A DNA stretch of 33,879 nt. Origin: Trachelipus rathkii. Taxonomy: Eukaryota; Arthropoda; Malacostraca; Isopoda; Trachelipodidae. Of the stretch, positions 26,320 through 33,879 are shown piece after piece. Position numbers and translations under genes: made by a program. Numbering within the stretch: the first letter of the stretch is position 1; each line of letters opens with the position of its first letter. The notes under the pieces are model-generated. The model saw nothing but the letters and a program-made list of their open reading frames with translations, did no database searches and was not told the origin of the DNA. The stretch covers positions 1 through 33,879 of the forward strand of contig JABUQX010078280.1 of assembly GCA_015478945.1 (NCBI GenBank), written 5' to 3'.

Positions 26320-26845
26320 GTACTGTGTGGTCAAGAGCTTGAAAAATTCTAGAAAGAACAGGATCCTTACTAGTGGATTTAGCTATATTAGAAGCTGTTA
26401 TTAAAATAACATTCCTTTCCACGGATTCTTCACCGCTCTCATCTTTATAAGGTAACTGTGATAGTGCATCAGTAATAGACCCTTCTTTCGAAAACCTTTA
26501 CTCCAAAGTATAGGAATAGGCAACTCAAAAGAACCATTCACCTTTGTAATTTTAATGCTGCCAACTTCGGCAACTCAACCTTGTCATCCAATAATGATAA
26601 TAATGGTTTATGATCGCTTGCCAATGTAAAATGTCTGCCACATGAGTACATGTGAAACTTTTGAGTTCCAAATATATATGAGCTAAAGCTTCTTTATCAT
26701 TTTGAGAGCACTTTTTTCCGATTTTGATAAAGTACAGAAAGCATAAGTTATTGATTTCTCTGAACCATTTGGAAAGATATGAGACAAAATTTCACAAACT
26801 CCTATGGGCAGGCGTCACATACTAATTTAAGGGGCATGTTCTGTC
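26320..26845 (-). pseudogene. RNase H domain of the Ty3/gypsy polyprotein, broken
   Basis: RNase H removes the RNA strand during element replication. Readable segments are VCDACPYGV (about 26,830-26,800), LSHIFPNGSEKSITYAFCTLS, QNDKEALAHIY, SDHKPLLSLLDD in a shifted frame, and DALSQLPYKD (26,439-26,470), the usual end of the domain. The first Asp, the Glu and the SDHKPL Asp are still present, unlike the RT catalytic residues. Homology fades after VLSRIFQALDHTVL near 26,320, where an intact element would continue towards integrase. Confidence 0.88.
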
Positions 26846-26929
26846 CGCAATGCGTTTAGAAATGAGGAGAGATTAATTCACATTTAAGCTTTTAAAAAGC
26901 CTGTTGACAACCATCCTACCAGTTCCATT

Positions 26930-27720
26930 AAATGTCTTTTTCATAGGAGGTTATAAAGAGGTTTTGCAAGAGTTGTCAAATTTGGTAAAAATTTTGCGTA
27001 AAATGTAATTAACCCAAAAAATGATGATAATTGTTTAACATCTTCTGATGCATCTATATTCATTATAGTTTCTATTTTTCGTCAGTTTTATGAATATCCT
27101 TAACATCTATTCCAAATCCAAGGTACTCAATACTATTTACACCATATTTACATTTTTTATTTCTAACCTTTAAGTCATATTCTGTTAAAGGTTCCAATAC
27201 TTTCTCCAATCTTTCATTGTACTGGTGTTCATCTTTTCAGCAATCAAAATATAGTCAATGAACCCAAAAAGCACCAGTTAAACCATTAAAAACTTTGTCC
27301 GTTGTTAGTTGCCATATTGTAGGAATTCTGGCAATACCATATGGCATCCTCTTAGGTCTAAAGAACCTCATATGTGTATATAGTGTACAAATATTATGAT
27401 AACCTTCATCCAAAGGCAACTTCTGGGATGCTTGCTTTAAAATTTAATTCAGAAAAAATTTTACAATTACCCAAAGTGGTAAACATATTTTCTGGACGCG
27501 GCCGTGGGTGCTGTGCAACATGCAATTGAGAATTTACAGTCACGTTGTAATCTCACATAGCCTCAAATTAATGCCATCACTTTTCACCAAAGGAACCAAA
27601 GGTATTCCCCATTCCGAATATGGAACCCTTTCTCAAGTTCCCTCCGCCTCCAATCTATTCATTTTCTGCTCCACTAAGGGTTTAAGTGTAAATGGAATCT
27701 GTCTTGTGGAAAAATATTTA
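26930..27720 (-). pseudogene. Reverse transcriptase domain, inactivated
   Basis: The RT would copy the element RNA into DNA. Segments in family order are: QIPFTLKPLVEQKMNRLEAEG (about 27,695-27,633), a TGA stop, VPYSEWGIPLVPLVK, a frameshift after RLCE, DYNVTVN, and FSELNFKA for motif A. They are followed by MRFFRPKRMPYGIAR and FIDYILIA for motif C at 27,239-27,262. Then come KKCKYGVNSIEYLGF and SSFFGLITFYAKFLPNL of the thumb and connection. The motif A catalytic Asp is Asn (codon 27,442-27,444) and the second Asp of motif C is Tyr (codon 27,251-27,253). At least three frameshifts and several stops are present. The copy is certainly inactive. Confidence 0.92.
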
Positions 27721-28058
27721 GGTGTAGCATGTGATTTTAATAATATAGAAGCCGTCATATTCTTAATTGTACCTAAAGAGGCATCAAATTCCCATTTAAA
27801 TTTGTCTAGTAATTTAGAAGCAGTGCACTTTGCTTTAAAAAAAAATTCCTGTCCAATGGAATAGACTTAAGCTAATATAAACTGACAAAGAAGAATTATT
27901 CCCTATCGTAACAATGGCTTCTTTACTATTATGACATTTATCTTTATATCTTGTAATCACTACTGCCTTACCTAGGGTATGTATAATATGACCATTATAA
28001 TATTTAAGCACATAGTTAAAAGGAACTGATTTTATATTAGGTATTTACTAGTTACATT

Positions 28059-28253
28059 CTATAATATAAATGAAACATCAGCTGCTGTGTCAACTTTCAT
28101 TTTCACAGAAATAGTGTTCATTGAAATAGTAACTACTAAAGGTTCATAATTAGTACCTAGAGAATGAACACGGAAAACAAAATCATCCAAGCTATCCCTA
28201 TTATCATTTTTGCTACTATCGTGATCAGAGTTTTCTTTCGCAGTAAACATCAT
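28059..28253 (-). pseudogene. Retropepsin-like aspartic protease fragment
   Basis: The frame carries a linker and then VTISMNTISVKMKVDTAADVSF, which aligns to the first half of a retropepsin, where the active-site loop is D-T/S-G-A. Here the loop codons at 28,077-28,091 read Asp-Thr-Ala-Ala-Asp. The Gly of the triad is Ala (codon 28,083-28,085, GCA), a change expected to impair the loop. The frame stops at 28,059. The flap and C-terminal half are poorly preserved in the next 200 bases, where short fragments such as VPFNYV and GHIIHTLG can be read. Confidence 0.82.
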
Positions 28254-28268
28254 TTTGAATTTAGTTTC

Positions 28269-28375
28269 ACATTAATTTATAGAATAACATTTTTTTTTGC
28301 ATTTTCTGCAAATTTTATCCAATGCAGGGCATTCATCCTTTTCTATGATCTACATGACCGCGCCTAAAATATTTA
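28269..28375 (-). pseudogene. Decayed CCHC zinc knuckles of Gag
   Basis: These knuckles bind the element RNA in an intact Gag. The downstream one reads CRKC followed by KKK, C, Y, SIN, stop and C. Its first two Cys codons are at 28,308-28,310 and 28,299-28,301 and the last Cys is at 28,269-28,271. The position that should be His is Tyr (codon 28,284-28,286), and a stop lies just before the last Cys. The preceding knuckle is recognisable only from a GHVDHRK stretch near 28,340-28,362. Neither would bind zinc as written. Confidence 0.75.
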
Positions 28376-28379
28376 AATT

Positions 28380-29232
28380 TTTATATTTATAGTTTAACCC
28401 TTCATTACTTTACATAGGTTTTATCAGTACGCTTCTCTTGATTTACTCCTACCTGTAAATTCCTAACCTTTGCAACGTTTAGGTTATTAATTAATATTAC
28501 CTTCCATACATGATGCTTGCAAATCTACTGACTTCATGGCACGTGATATAACAAGCAATGAATCCAAAATAAGGTTAACTTCGTTTAACAATTTCCTACT
28601 TAAACGGGAAGAATGACAATTATCAGTAGGCTTCCTTTGATTTACTCCTTCCTTTAAATTCCTTACCTTTGCATCGTTTAGGCTAATAATATTACCTTCC
28701 ATACATGATGCTTTCATCTCTGCTGACTTCATGGCACGTAATATAACAAGCAATGAATCCAAAGTAACGCTAACTTCCTTTAGCAATTTCCTACGAAAAC
28801 GGGAAGAATGGCATTTAGCAATAACTTGGTATATAATAGAATACTCCATATCACTAAAATAACAACTAGCAGCTAACTTTTTAAGTTCTATTACGTAAGC
28901 ATCCTTAGATACATTAAGTTCTTGGACTGCTTTACGAAAAAGAAATCTTTCAAATCTAATAATCGCTTTAGGTGTAAACTTACTATCCAGTACTGATAAG
29001 ATGTCCGTGTATGTATCACTTTCGAGTATACTCATTGTAGCGCTAACTTCTTGCACTCACTTCAGGTCCGGCTGCGTGCAAAAGCATAGCCCTTTGTTGA
29101 GCAGTGTTGACTATCCCTGTCGCAGTCAAGTGGTATTGAAATCCGACTTTCCACTTCTTCAACCGTTCTCCAATTTAAGATTTATTTTCCGGCAGGAGAA
29201 AAGGAGTAGTAACACTAAAGTTATTTTGCGAC
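28380..29232 (-). pseudogene. Gag-like protein, broken
   Basis: Gag is the structural protein that would assemble the retrotransposon particle. The N-terminal part (about 29,232-29,060) reads through a PFLLPEN segment, one stop (TAA near 29,182), then LKKWKVGFQYHL and MLLHAAGPEV, as in invertebrate Ty3/gypsy Gag. A one-base shift near 29,057 leads to the main open block (29,056-28,490), with segments such as YTDILSVLDSKF, a basic Phe/Arg stretch and LKKLAASCYF. The C-terminal third of this block is repeated because of a tandem duplication. A 4-base insertion in the second protein-level copy near 28,487 creates the stop. No convincing ATG start survives at the N-terminus. Confidence 0.85.
28421..28817 (-). 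repeat. 199-bp tandem duplication inside gag
   Basis: The segment 28,421-28,619 is repeated head to tail as 28,620-28,817. Both copies begin TTATCAGTA(C/G)GCTTC on the plus strand and end GGGAAGAATG(A/G)CA. The two differ by scattered substitutions and small indels (for instance TTAATTAATA versus CTAATAATA). The duplicated protein segment is the helical Gag region with CHSSR, KLL and LDSLLVI blocks, followed by the linker before the zinc knuckles. The divergence between copies shows the duplication is not recent. Confidence 0.93.
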
Positions 29233-29936
29233 CTATTTATTTTTAACTTTGTTAACTCTTTCTCTCTGCGTCGTAGCCAACACCATATTTTTGTGGGCCA
29301 GAACTCCCTCCGGTGGGTCTAGGAAACCCAAACTTCTTCTGCGACGACTTAATGACGCCCCAAGTGGGGGTACTAGCTTTGGTGGGAATCGGAAGTCTCA
29401 AACTCCCTAAATTGGAGGCTCGATATATCGCTAACATTGCCAGATCTCGACTCCCTTTGATATTCGTGTTCCTATGGATCGATTATTGTTAAAACTATCG
29501 ATTATTCCTATCGATTATGAAACACTATGTATCTAATGAATCTACACAGACAGAAATATTAGAAAATTATTTAAACTTCAATATTAGGGTAATAGACCAC
29601 GATAAATCAAATGGAACCATCAGAAGCTCTCGGCCATTTGAAACTTAAAAAATAACTTCTGTGAAAGTTGAACCCACATTTGGGGGCTAAGACCACGAAA
29701 TGAGATTCAAGACCTTTGAAAATGGTCTTTCAGAGCTAAAGGAAATCTTCAAAACGGCTTTATCGACCTCGAAAACCTCTAATTTTACGAATAAGGCGTC
29801 AAAAACAGCCAAATTTCATCGGATTGAATGGAAATTCCCAAGTCAATTACCGACATGACTTGGTAAAAATGCAGTCGAAGTAACCCTGTATACTACTAAC
29901 GTTGCCTCTGAGAATGCTTTTGCAATACGAAAATTG

Positions 29937-29972
29937 TGATTGACGACGCGCTCCACGTCATGACGTCAATCA
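29937..29972. promoter_or_regulatory. Palindromic cluster with a CRE-like TGACGTCA
   Basis: TGATTGACG (29,937-29,945) is the inverted complement of CGTCAATCA (29,964-29,972), giving a 9-bp stem. Inside the right part, CGTCATGACG (29,956-29,965) and TGACGTCA (29,961-29,968) are each perfect palindromes. TGACGTCA is the consensus binding site of CREB/ATF bZIP factors. It may be part of a transposon LTR enhancer or terminal structure. Actual regulatory use is not shown by the sequence. Confidence 0.45.
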
Positions 29973-29983
29973 GAACATATTGA

Positions 29984-30005
29984 GAAATTATTAATCCATA
30001 ATTTC
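29984..30005. other. A+T-rich hairpin
   Basis: GAAATTAT (29,984-29,991) pairs perfectly with ATAATTTC (29,998-30,005) around a 6-base loop. It sits 11 bases from the CRE-like palindrome cluster and just before a CGCGCG-containing patch at 30,010-30,024. Confidence 0.6.
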
Positions 30006-30226
30006 AATACGCGCGCAGGAGCGCAACTACTTTGTTTTAAATGAGCTAAATTAATTATTATCAATCATTCGTACTTTCATTTATTCCAATACTTTTAATG
30101 ATGATAACGGTCTTTAAATATCTTTATTTTACCGAGTAGGTTTTATCTTATTTTTTGCTATGGCTTTTCTATCATTGATTACATTAATTGTTTAATTAAA
30201 TTAAATAATACATATTTACATTTGTA

Positions 30227-30317
30227 TATGTATGTTAACATACATACATACATACATACATACATACATACATACATACATACATACATACATACATACA
30301 TACATACATACATACAT
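30227..30317. repeat. (CATA)n tetranucleotide microsatellite with inverted ends
   Basis: About 20 copies of CATA run nearly without error from 30,237 to 30,317. The left edge forms a perfect 20-bp palindrome centred on GTTAAC (30,227-30,246), and the right edge continues into TTACGTATGTATG. The array is therefore bordered by reverse-complement units on both sides. Confidence 0.95.
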
Positions 30318-30805
30318 TTACGTATGTATGTCAGCTGTTTTTTTTTTTCTTCACAATGTCACTACTCACGGGCAGGGCCCTATTCAAAGAGGGGACAGAA
30401 AATAATAATGAAAAAAAAAATGATAAAACTAATAAAATATCTACAGGATATTTCAGACTTATTTTTATTCTTCTTATTCTTAGAAAATTTTCCTCTTCAT
30501 CCATGAACATCGAAGAATATGATGCATAATTATCAAACTAATTAGCGGAAGTTTCTTTAACCTTTTCCTCTTCTGGCAGCTTCTTTTTTTCTTCATGGGT
30601 TCTGTTTTATCAACATCATTAACAATGGAGGAACCATTCAAGCAATTTATTTCTGACTGATCATACTACATTTCCATTAGTTTTCAATTTCTCTTCCGAA
30701 ACACTCTCACTGCTGCCGGATGAATCATTTTTGGGACACAACCTGTGTAGTGGCTAAAGAGGAAGAATTCCTAAGATACATTAAAATGAGATTCAAGAAT
30801 ACCTA
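30318..30805. other. Unassigned spacer between microsatellites
   Basis: About 490 bases of mixed composition with no recognised gene. The plus-strand frame running out of the CATA array (30,222-30,506) is artefactual at its N-terminus, and its C-terminus has no recognised domain. Confidence 0.5.
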
Positions 30806-30810
30806 GACAT

Positions 30811-30839
30811 TATATATATATAGTATATATATATATAGA

Positions 30840-30894
<55 letters not shown>

Positions 30895-30914
30895 CAGTAT
30901 AAAAAGAGATACAA

Positions 30915-30952
<38 letters not shown>

Positions 30953-30968
30953 TATATATATATATATT
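30811..30968. repeat. (AT)n microsatellites
   Basis: Three AT runs occur: about 30,811-30,836, a 50-base pure run at 30,841-30,890, and 30,919-30,967 with one TAG interruption. They directly abut the hAT-like terminal sequence at 30,971. The short Tyr/Ile frames read from them are artefacts. Confidence 0.95.
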
Positions 30969-30970
30969 GT

Positions 30971-30988
30971 CACTAGTGATGAATCGAA
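30971..30988 (+). repeat. Putative hAT terminal repeat
   Basis: CACTAGTGATGAATCGAA follows directly on an AT microsatellite and leads into AACCGC repeats. A (C)A..TAGTGATG-type start is typical of hAT ends. The partner inverted copy was not located in the window, so this rests on appearance and context. Confidence 0.4.
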
Positions 30989-31112
30989 TAACCGCAAATC
31001 GCAACCGCAATATATTTTGACAAATCAAGTAACTGCAACTGCAACCGCGGTTGTCTATAGTCTACACAACCGCAACTGCAAGTTGTCACTGTTCTTCAAA
31101 ATCCAAACTGCG
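30989..31112. repeat. Left AACCGC subterminal cluster
   Basis: This 124-base stretch has repeated AACCGC, AACTGC and their complement GCGGTT. It includes the perfect 12-bp palindrome CAACCGCGGTTG at 31,042-31,053. Transposases of this class bind short subterminal motifs, so the cluster may be a remnant of binding sites. The same palindrome recurs at 32,699-32,710. Confidence 0.8.
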
Positions 31113-31152
31113 GTTGTCAGGAAGTTTCTTTTAAAATACTCTATGCTAATAA

Positions 31153-31156
<4 letters not shown>

Positions 31157-31208
<52 letters not shown>
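31157..31208. repeat. (TC)n microsatellite
   Basis: An uninterrupted run of about 26 TC units. Confidence 0.97.
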
Positions 31209-31212
<4 letters not shown>

Positions 31213-31479
31213 CTGTAATATATGAAAACAAGGATTCGGTTTTTTGCCTTTACTCCTGAAATACTTCAAAGATAAGACAACTTACTAATTTGATTTTATA
31301 ATTGAAAATATATTACCCTATTGGAGATATTTTAAGAGATTACTAAAAAGTTATGTTTGTCTTGGTCCTAATGTTACAAGTAATTCCATTTATTGTATCG
31401 TTAAAAACTCTTCACCAGACCCCGTGATTTCAAGGCCAGGAAGAGGGAATTAAATCATCTGTACAAACAATAAATTAGA

Positions 31480-31960
31480 GTTAACCTGAAAGACTTAAGA
31501 TAATTGGATGAAAATTTCTTTGTATTCCATCGCAACGTATCTTAGATCCTCGATATAAAGGCAAATTTTTTTACAACTTCTTATGTTTTTAAAGAAGCTC
31601 AGGGACAATTACCAAACATAAGAAATTTTCTTAGGATACGGAAAGATATATCTATTATCAGACATCCTTTAACTCTGCAGAAATAAAGCAACCAAAACAT
31701 CTAAGTCAAAACTCTGTTTGTCCTCATGAATGCTCATTAGCATCAAGTAGTGATGATGACAGAAACAGAGCCTAATGAAAGTGTTTTTGATGATAGCAAA
31801 ATATCAAAGAAGAAAGATCGATCCCGAAGATGATCCTATAATATGAAGGAGAGAGAACAAAAACATAACTTCAAAGAGTTGAATATGTGATGCTAAAAGA
31901 TATTTGTCATGCCCATCTAGTATACCAAGGAACAACTTTTCAGCGGTGCCTGGTTTAATT
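31480..31960 (+). pseudogene. hAT transposase C-terminal fragment, frameshifted
   Basis: This would be part of the RNase H-like catalytic and dimerisation region of a hAT transposase. SIATYL (31,526-31,543) and LDPRYKGKFF (31,542-31,571) lie in overlapping frames because of a one-base insertion at CTTAGAT. A second one-base insertion in the following T run moves the frame to TTSYVFKEAQGQLPN (31,573 onward). Further along are an acidic, basic linker (about 31,743-31,830, with EPNESVFDDSK and KKKDRSR) and DAKRYLSCPSSIPRNN (31,889-31,936), which resembles the start of the hATC dimerisation domain. The rest of hATC could not be read with confidence. The BED zinc finger and N-terminus were not found. 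Confidence 0.72.
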
Positions 31961-32378
<418 letters not shown>

Positions 32379-32383
32379 ATAAA

Positions 32384-32566
<183 letters not shown>

Positions 32567-32593
32567 AAATAAAATTTTTAAATTTTGTTTTAT

Positions 32594-32743
32594 TGCAAAA
32601 ACCGCAACCGCAAACTGCAAACCGGTTGCTGGAAAATTTAAGAACCGCAAAATAACCGCAACAGCGGTTGTTGAAAAGTTTAGGTATTGCAAAAACCGCA
32701 ACCGCGGTTGGTAAAAAAATTTAGCTGCTAAGTTGTGCAACAG
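32594..32743. repeat. Right AACCGC cluster with three 40-bp tandem units
   Basis: Three consecutive units each begin CGGTTG at 32,623, 32,665 and 32,705, with lengths of 42, 40 and 39 bases. Each has a G/A-rich stretch and a TTTA element after the start. The first and third end GCAACAG. The perfect palindrome CAACCGCGGTTG lies at 32,699-32,710, as in the left cluster. The motif sharing ties the two clusters to one element family. Confidence 0.85.
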
Positions 32744-32944
<201 letters not shown>

Positions 32945-33430
32945 TTTATATCCTTCAGAAAACAGGTTTTACAATGTTTAAACGAAAGAATATAAAATAT
33001 GGAATTGATTGATTTTATTGACTTAATAACACCTGTGAAGAAAAGTAATAATTTCAAAAGTTTTAATTTTACAATCAATTAATATTTCAAAGTTTTATAT
33101 ATTTATGAATTATTTATTACTAACGATCGAAGAAGTAATTAAAACATTTATGAAGTTGATTTGTCTTATAATATTACGTGATATCCGGTCATTTTAAACT
33201 AGGTCTTCGGAATCAGGGTCGGAGCTTGGAATGAAAGAATCGAAATCCGAATTAAGTTCAAAAGCTTTTCTGAATTAAATAACCATTGCCTGCTTTTAAT
33301 ATGCAGTGAAGTCGTATGATTGTTTTAATTATGTCTATTTGGGTTTATAATGTTTTTTAAGTTTTTCAATGAAGTCTTAATTTTAATGTCTTTTCTCTCT
33401 CCATTCCTTATATATATACCGTGTATATGG
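32945..33430. other. Unassigned spacer
   Basis: About 480 bases of mixed composition without a recognised gene, repeat or RNA. Confidence 0.5.
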
Positions 33431-33435
33431 TATAG

Positions 33436-33467
33436 TATATATATATATATATATAGCAAAGAAGAGC

Positions 33468-33559
<92 letters not shown>
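33436..33559. repeat. (AT)n microsatellites
   Basis: A 20-base AT run (33,436-33,455) is separated by GCAAAGAAGAGC from a run of about 90 bases (33,468-33,559) that is almost pure. Confidence 0.96.
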
Positions 33560-33562
<3 letters not shown>

Positions 33563-33879
33563 TAGTAATTAATAACATTCATATAGATATAATTTGATTT
33601 CAACCCTACTTATAAGGATTAGAATATCGAATATGTTCAAATTCTCGAATGAGAACAATGATATTTGTCGAATAAGTTGACGAATAAACAGAGAAAATCC
33701 ATCGTCAAAAATTTGGAAATGGTTTTTATGTATGAGGAAAGATCCAGATATTGATTCTTTCAAAGCTCAGGGATATCTTCTAAAGGCACGTATAAGACTT
33801 AGCGGCGCACGAAAACGCGAAAGCTAATGATAAATGCGAAAACGGTTAAACACCCATCCAACTGAACGAAGTAATACCG
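33560..33879. other. Unassigned right edge
   Basis: A 64-codon minus-strand frame (33,569-33,763) is unrecognised. The last 70 bases have several CpG (GGCGCACGAAAACGCGAAAG near 33,804), a change from the A/T-rich repeats before it. Any feature here would continue beyond the window. Confidence 0.4.

Larger units (their letters stand above)
26310..29235 (-). mobile_element. Degenerate, truncated Ty3/gypsy LTR retrotransposon
   Basis: Read on the minus strand, the order is gag, CCHC zinc knuckles, aspartic protease, reverse transcriptase and RNase H, which is the Ty3/gypsy order (in Ty1/copia integrase precedes RT). The product matches this family in every domain, but the reading frame shifts repeatedly and carries several stops. 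Key catalytic residues of protease and reverse transcriptase are substituted. The integrase, 3' LTR and any recognisable 5' LTR or primer-binding site are missing, so this is a fragment. It is the clearest protein-level homology in the window. Divergence is high, which fits an old insertion, although part of the frame breakage could be sequence error. Confidence 0.92.
29240..30030. other. GC-richer region 5' of the gag remnant, possible leader or LTR
   Basis: This 790-base stretch lies where the 5' leader and LTR of the minus-strand element should be. A 61-codon minus-strand frame (29,252-29,437) with many Pro, Gly and Ser residues is unrecognised. I could not identify TG...CA LTR ends, a second LTR copy or a primer-binding site, so the LTR idea is only positional inference. 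The right end holds several palindromes listed separately. Confidence 0.4.

Noticed and set aside
27508..27864. 118-codon plus-strand open frame
   Set aside because: It is antisense to the protease-RT linker and RT start, which read clearly on the minus strand with Ty3/gypsy motifs. The opposite-strand frame has no domain of its own.
28164..28367. 67-codon plus-strand open frame
   Set aside because: It lies opposite the zinc-knuckle and protease region of the retroelement and is a shadow of it.
28421..28817. CRISPR-like repeat
   Set aside because: Only two 199-bp units adjacent to each other, within a retroelement gag, with no short repeats and spacers.
30803..31028. Minus-strand Tyr/Ile repeat proteins
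   Set aside because: They are translations of (AT)n microsatellites.

Overview
The window looks like nuclear DNA from a eukaryote, most likely an invertebrate animal. It is very A+T-rich, has no operon-like gene packing and no long open frames, and carries abundant microsatellites. It also holds decayed remnants of two transposon classes: a Ty3/gypsy LTR retroelement and a hAT DNA transposon. The organism is an inference; no sequence here identifies a species. No intact protein-coding gene, tRNA or rRNA could be supported.

Bases 1 to about 26,300 are gene-poor. Long stretches of imperfect TA-rich sequence (for example 6,020-6,490, 7,570-7,915, 20,224-20,540, 22,290-22,910 and 23,245-23,560) alternate with islands of more ordinary composition (such as 4,020-5,690, 10,080-11,890, 13,800-14,330, 15,360-16,080 and 16,340-16,680). 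Stops are frequent in all frames of these islands, and short open frames are about as common as chance predicts. The one stretch worth a second look as possible exons is 14,156-14,313 plus 15,364-15,513. There a CpG-rich patch contains a 52-codon open frame ending at a good 5' splice site, followed by a phase-compatible second open block that carries one in-frame TAG. It is weakly supported.

Bases 26,310 to about 29,235 hold a degenerate Ty3/gypsy element on the minus strand. It reads gag (with an internal 199-bp tandem duplication), decayed CCHC zinc knuckles, aspartic protease, reverse transcriptase and RNase H. Frameshifts, stops and catalytic substitutions (protease DTAAD, RT motif A Asp to Asn, RT motif C with its second Asp changed to Tyr) show it is dead. 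The integrase and 3' LTR are missing, and no LTR pair or primer-binding site was found. A GC-richer, palindrome-bearing segment (29,240-30,030) lies just 5' of gag.

Bases 30,200 to 33,879 are dominated by clean microsatellites: (CATA)n, (AT)n, (TC)n, (AAT)n, (AC)n, (ATT)n, (TAG)n and (CA)n. Inside them is a decayed hAT-like element on the plus strand. A terminal-repeat-like sequence near 30,971 leads into clusters of AACCGC motifs, and a frameshifted transposase fragment containing LDPRYKGKFF lies at 31,480-31,960. A second AACCGC cluster at 32,594-32,743 forms three roughly 40-bp tandem units. No working gene network can be described; the interest is in the decayed transposons, the repeat architecture and the candidate exon pair.
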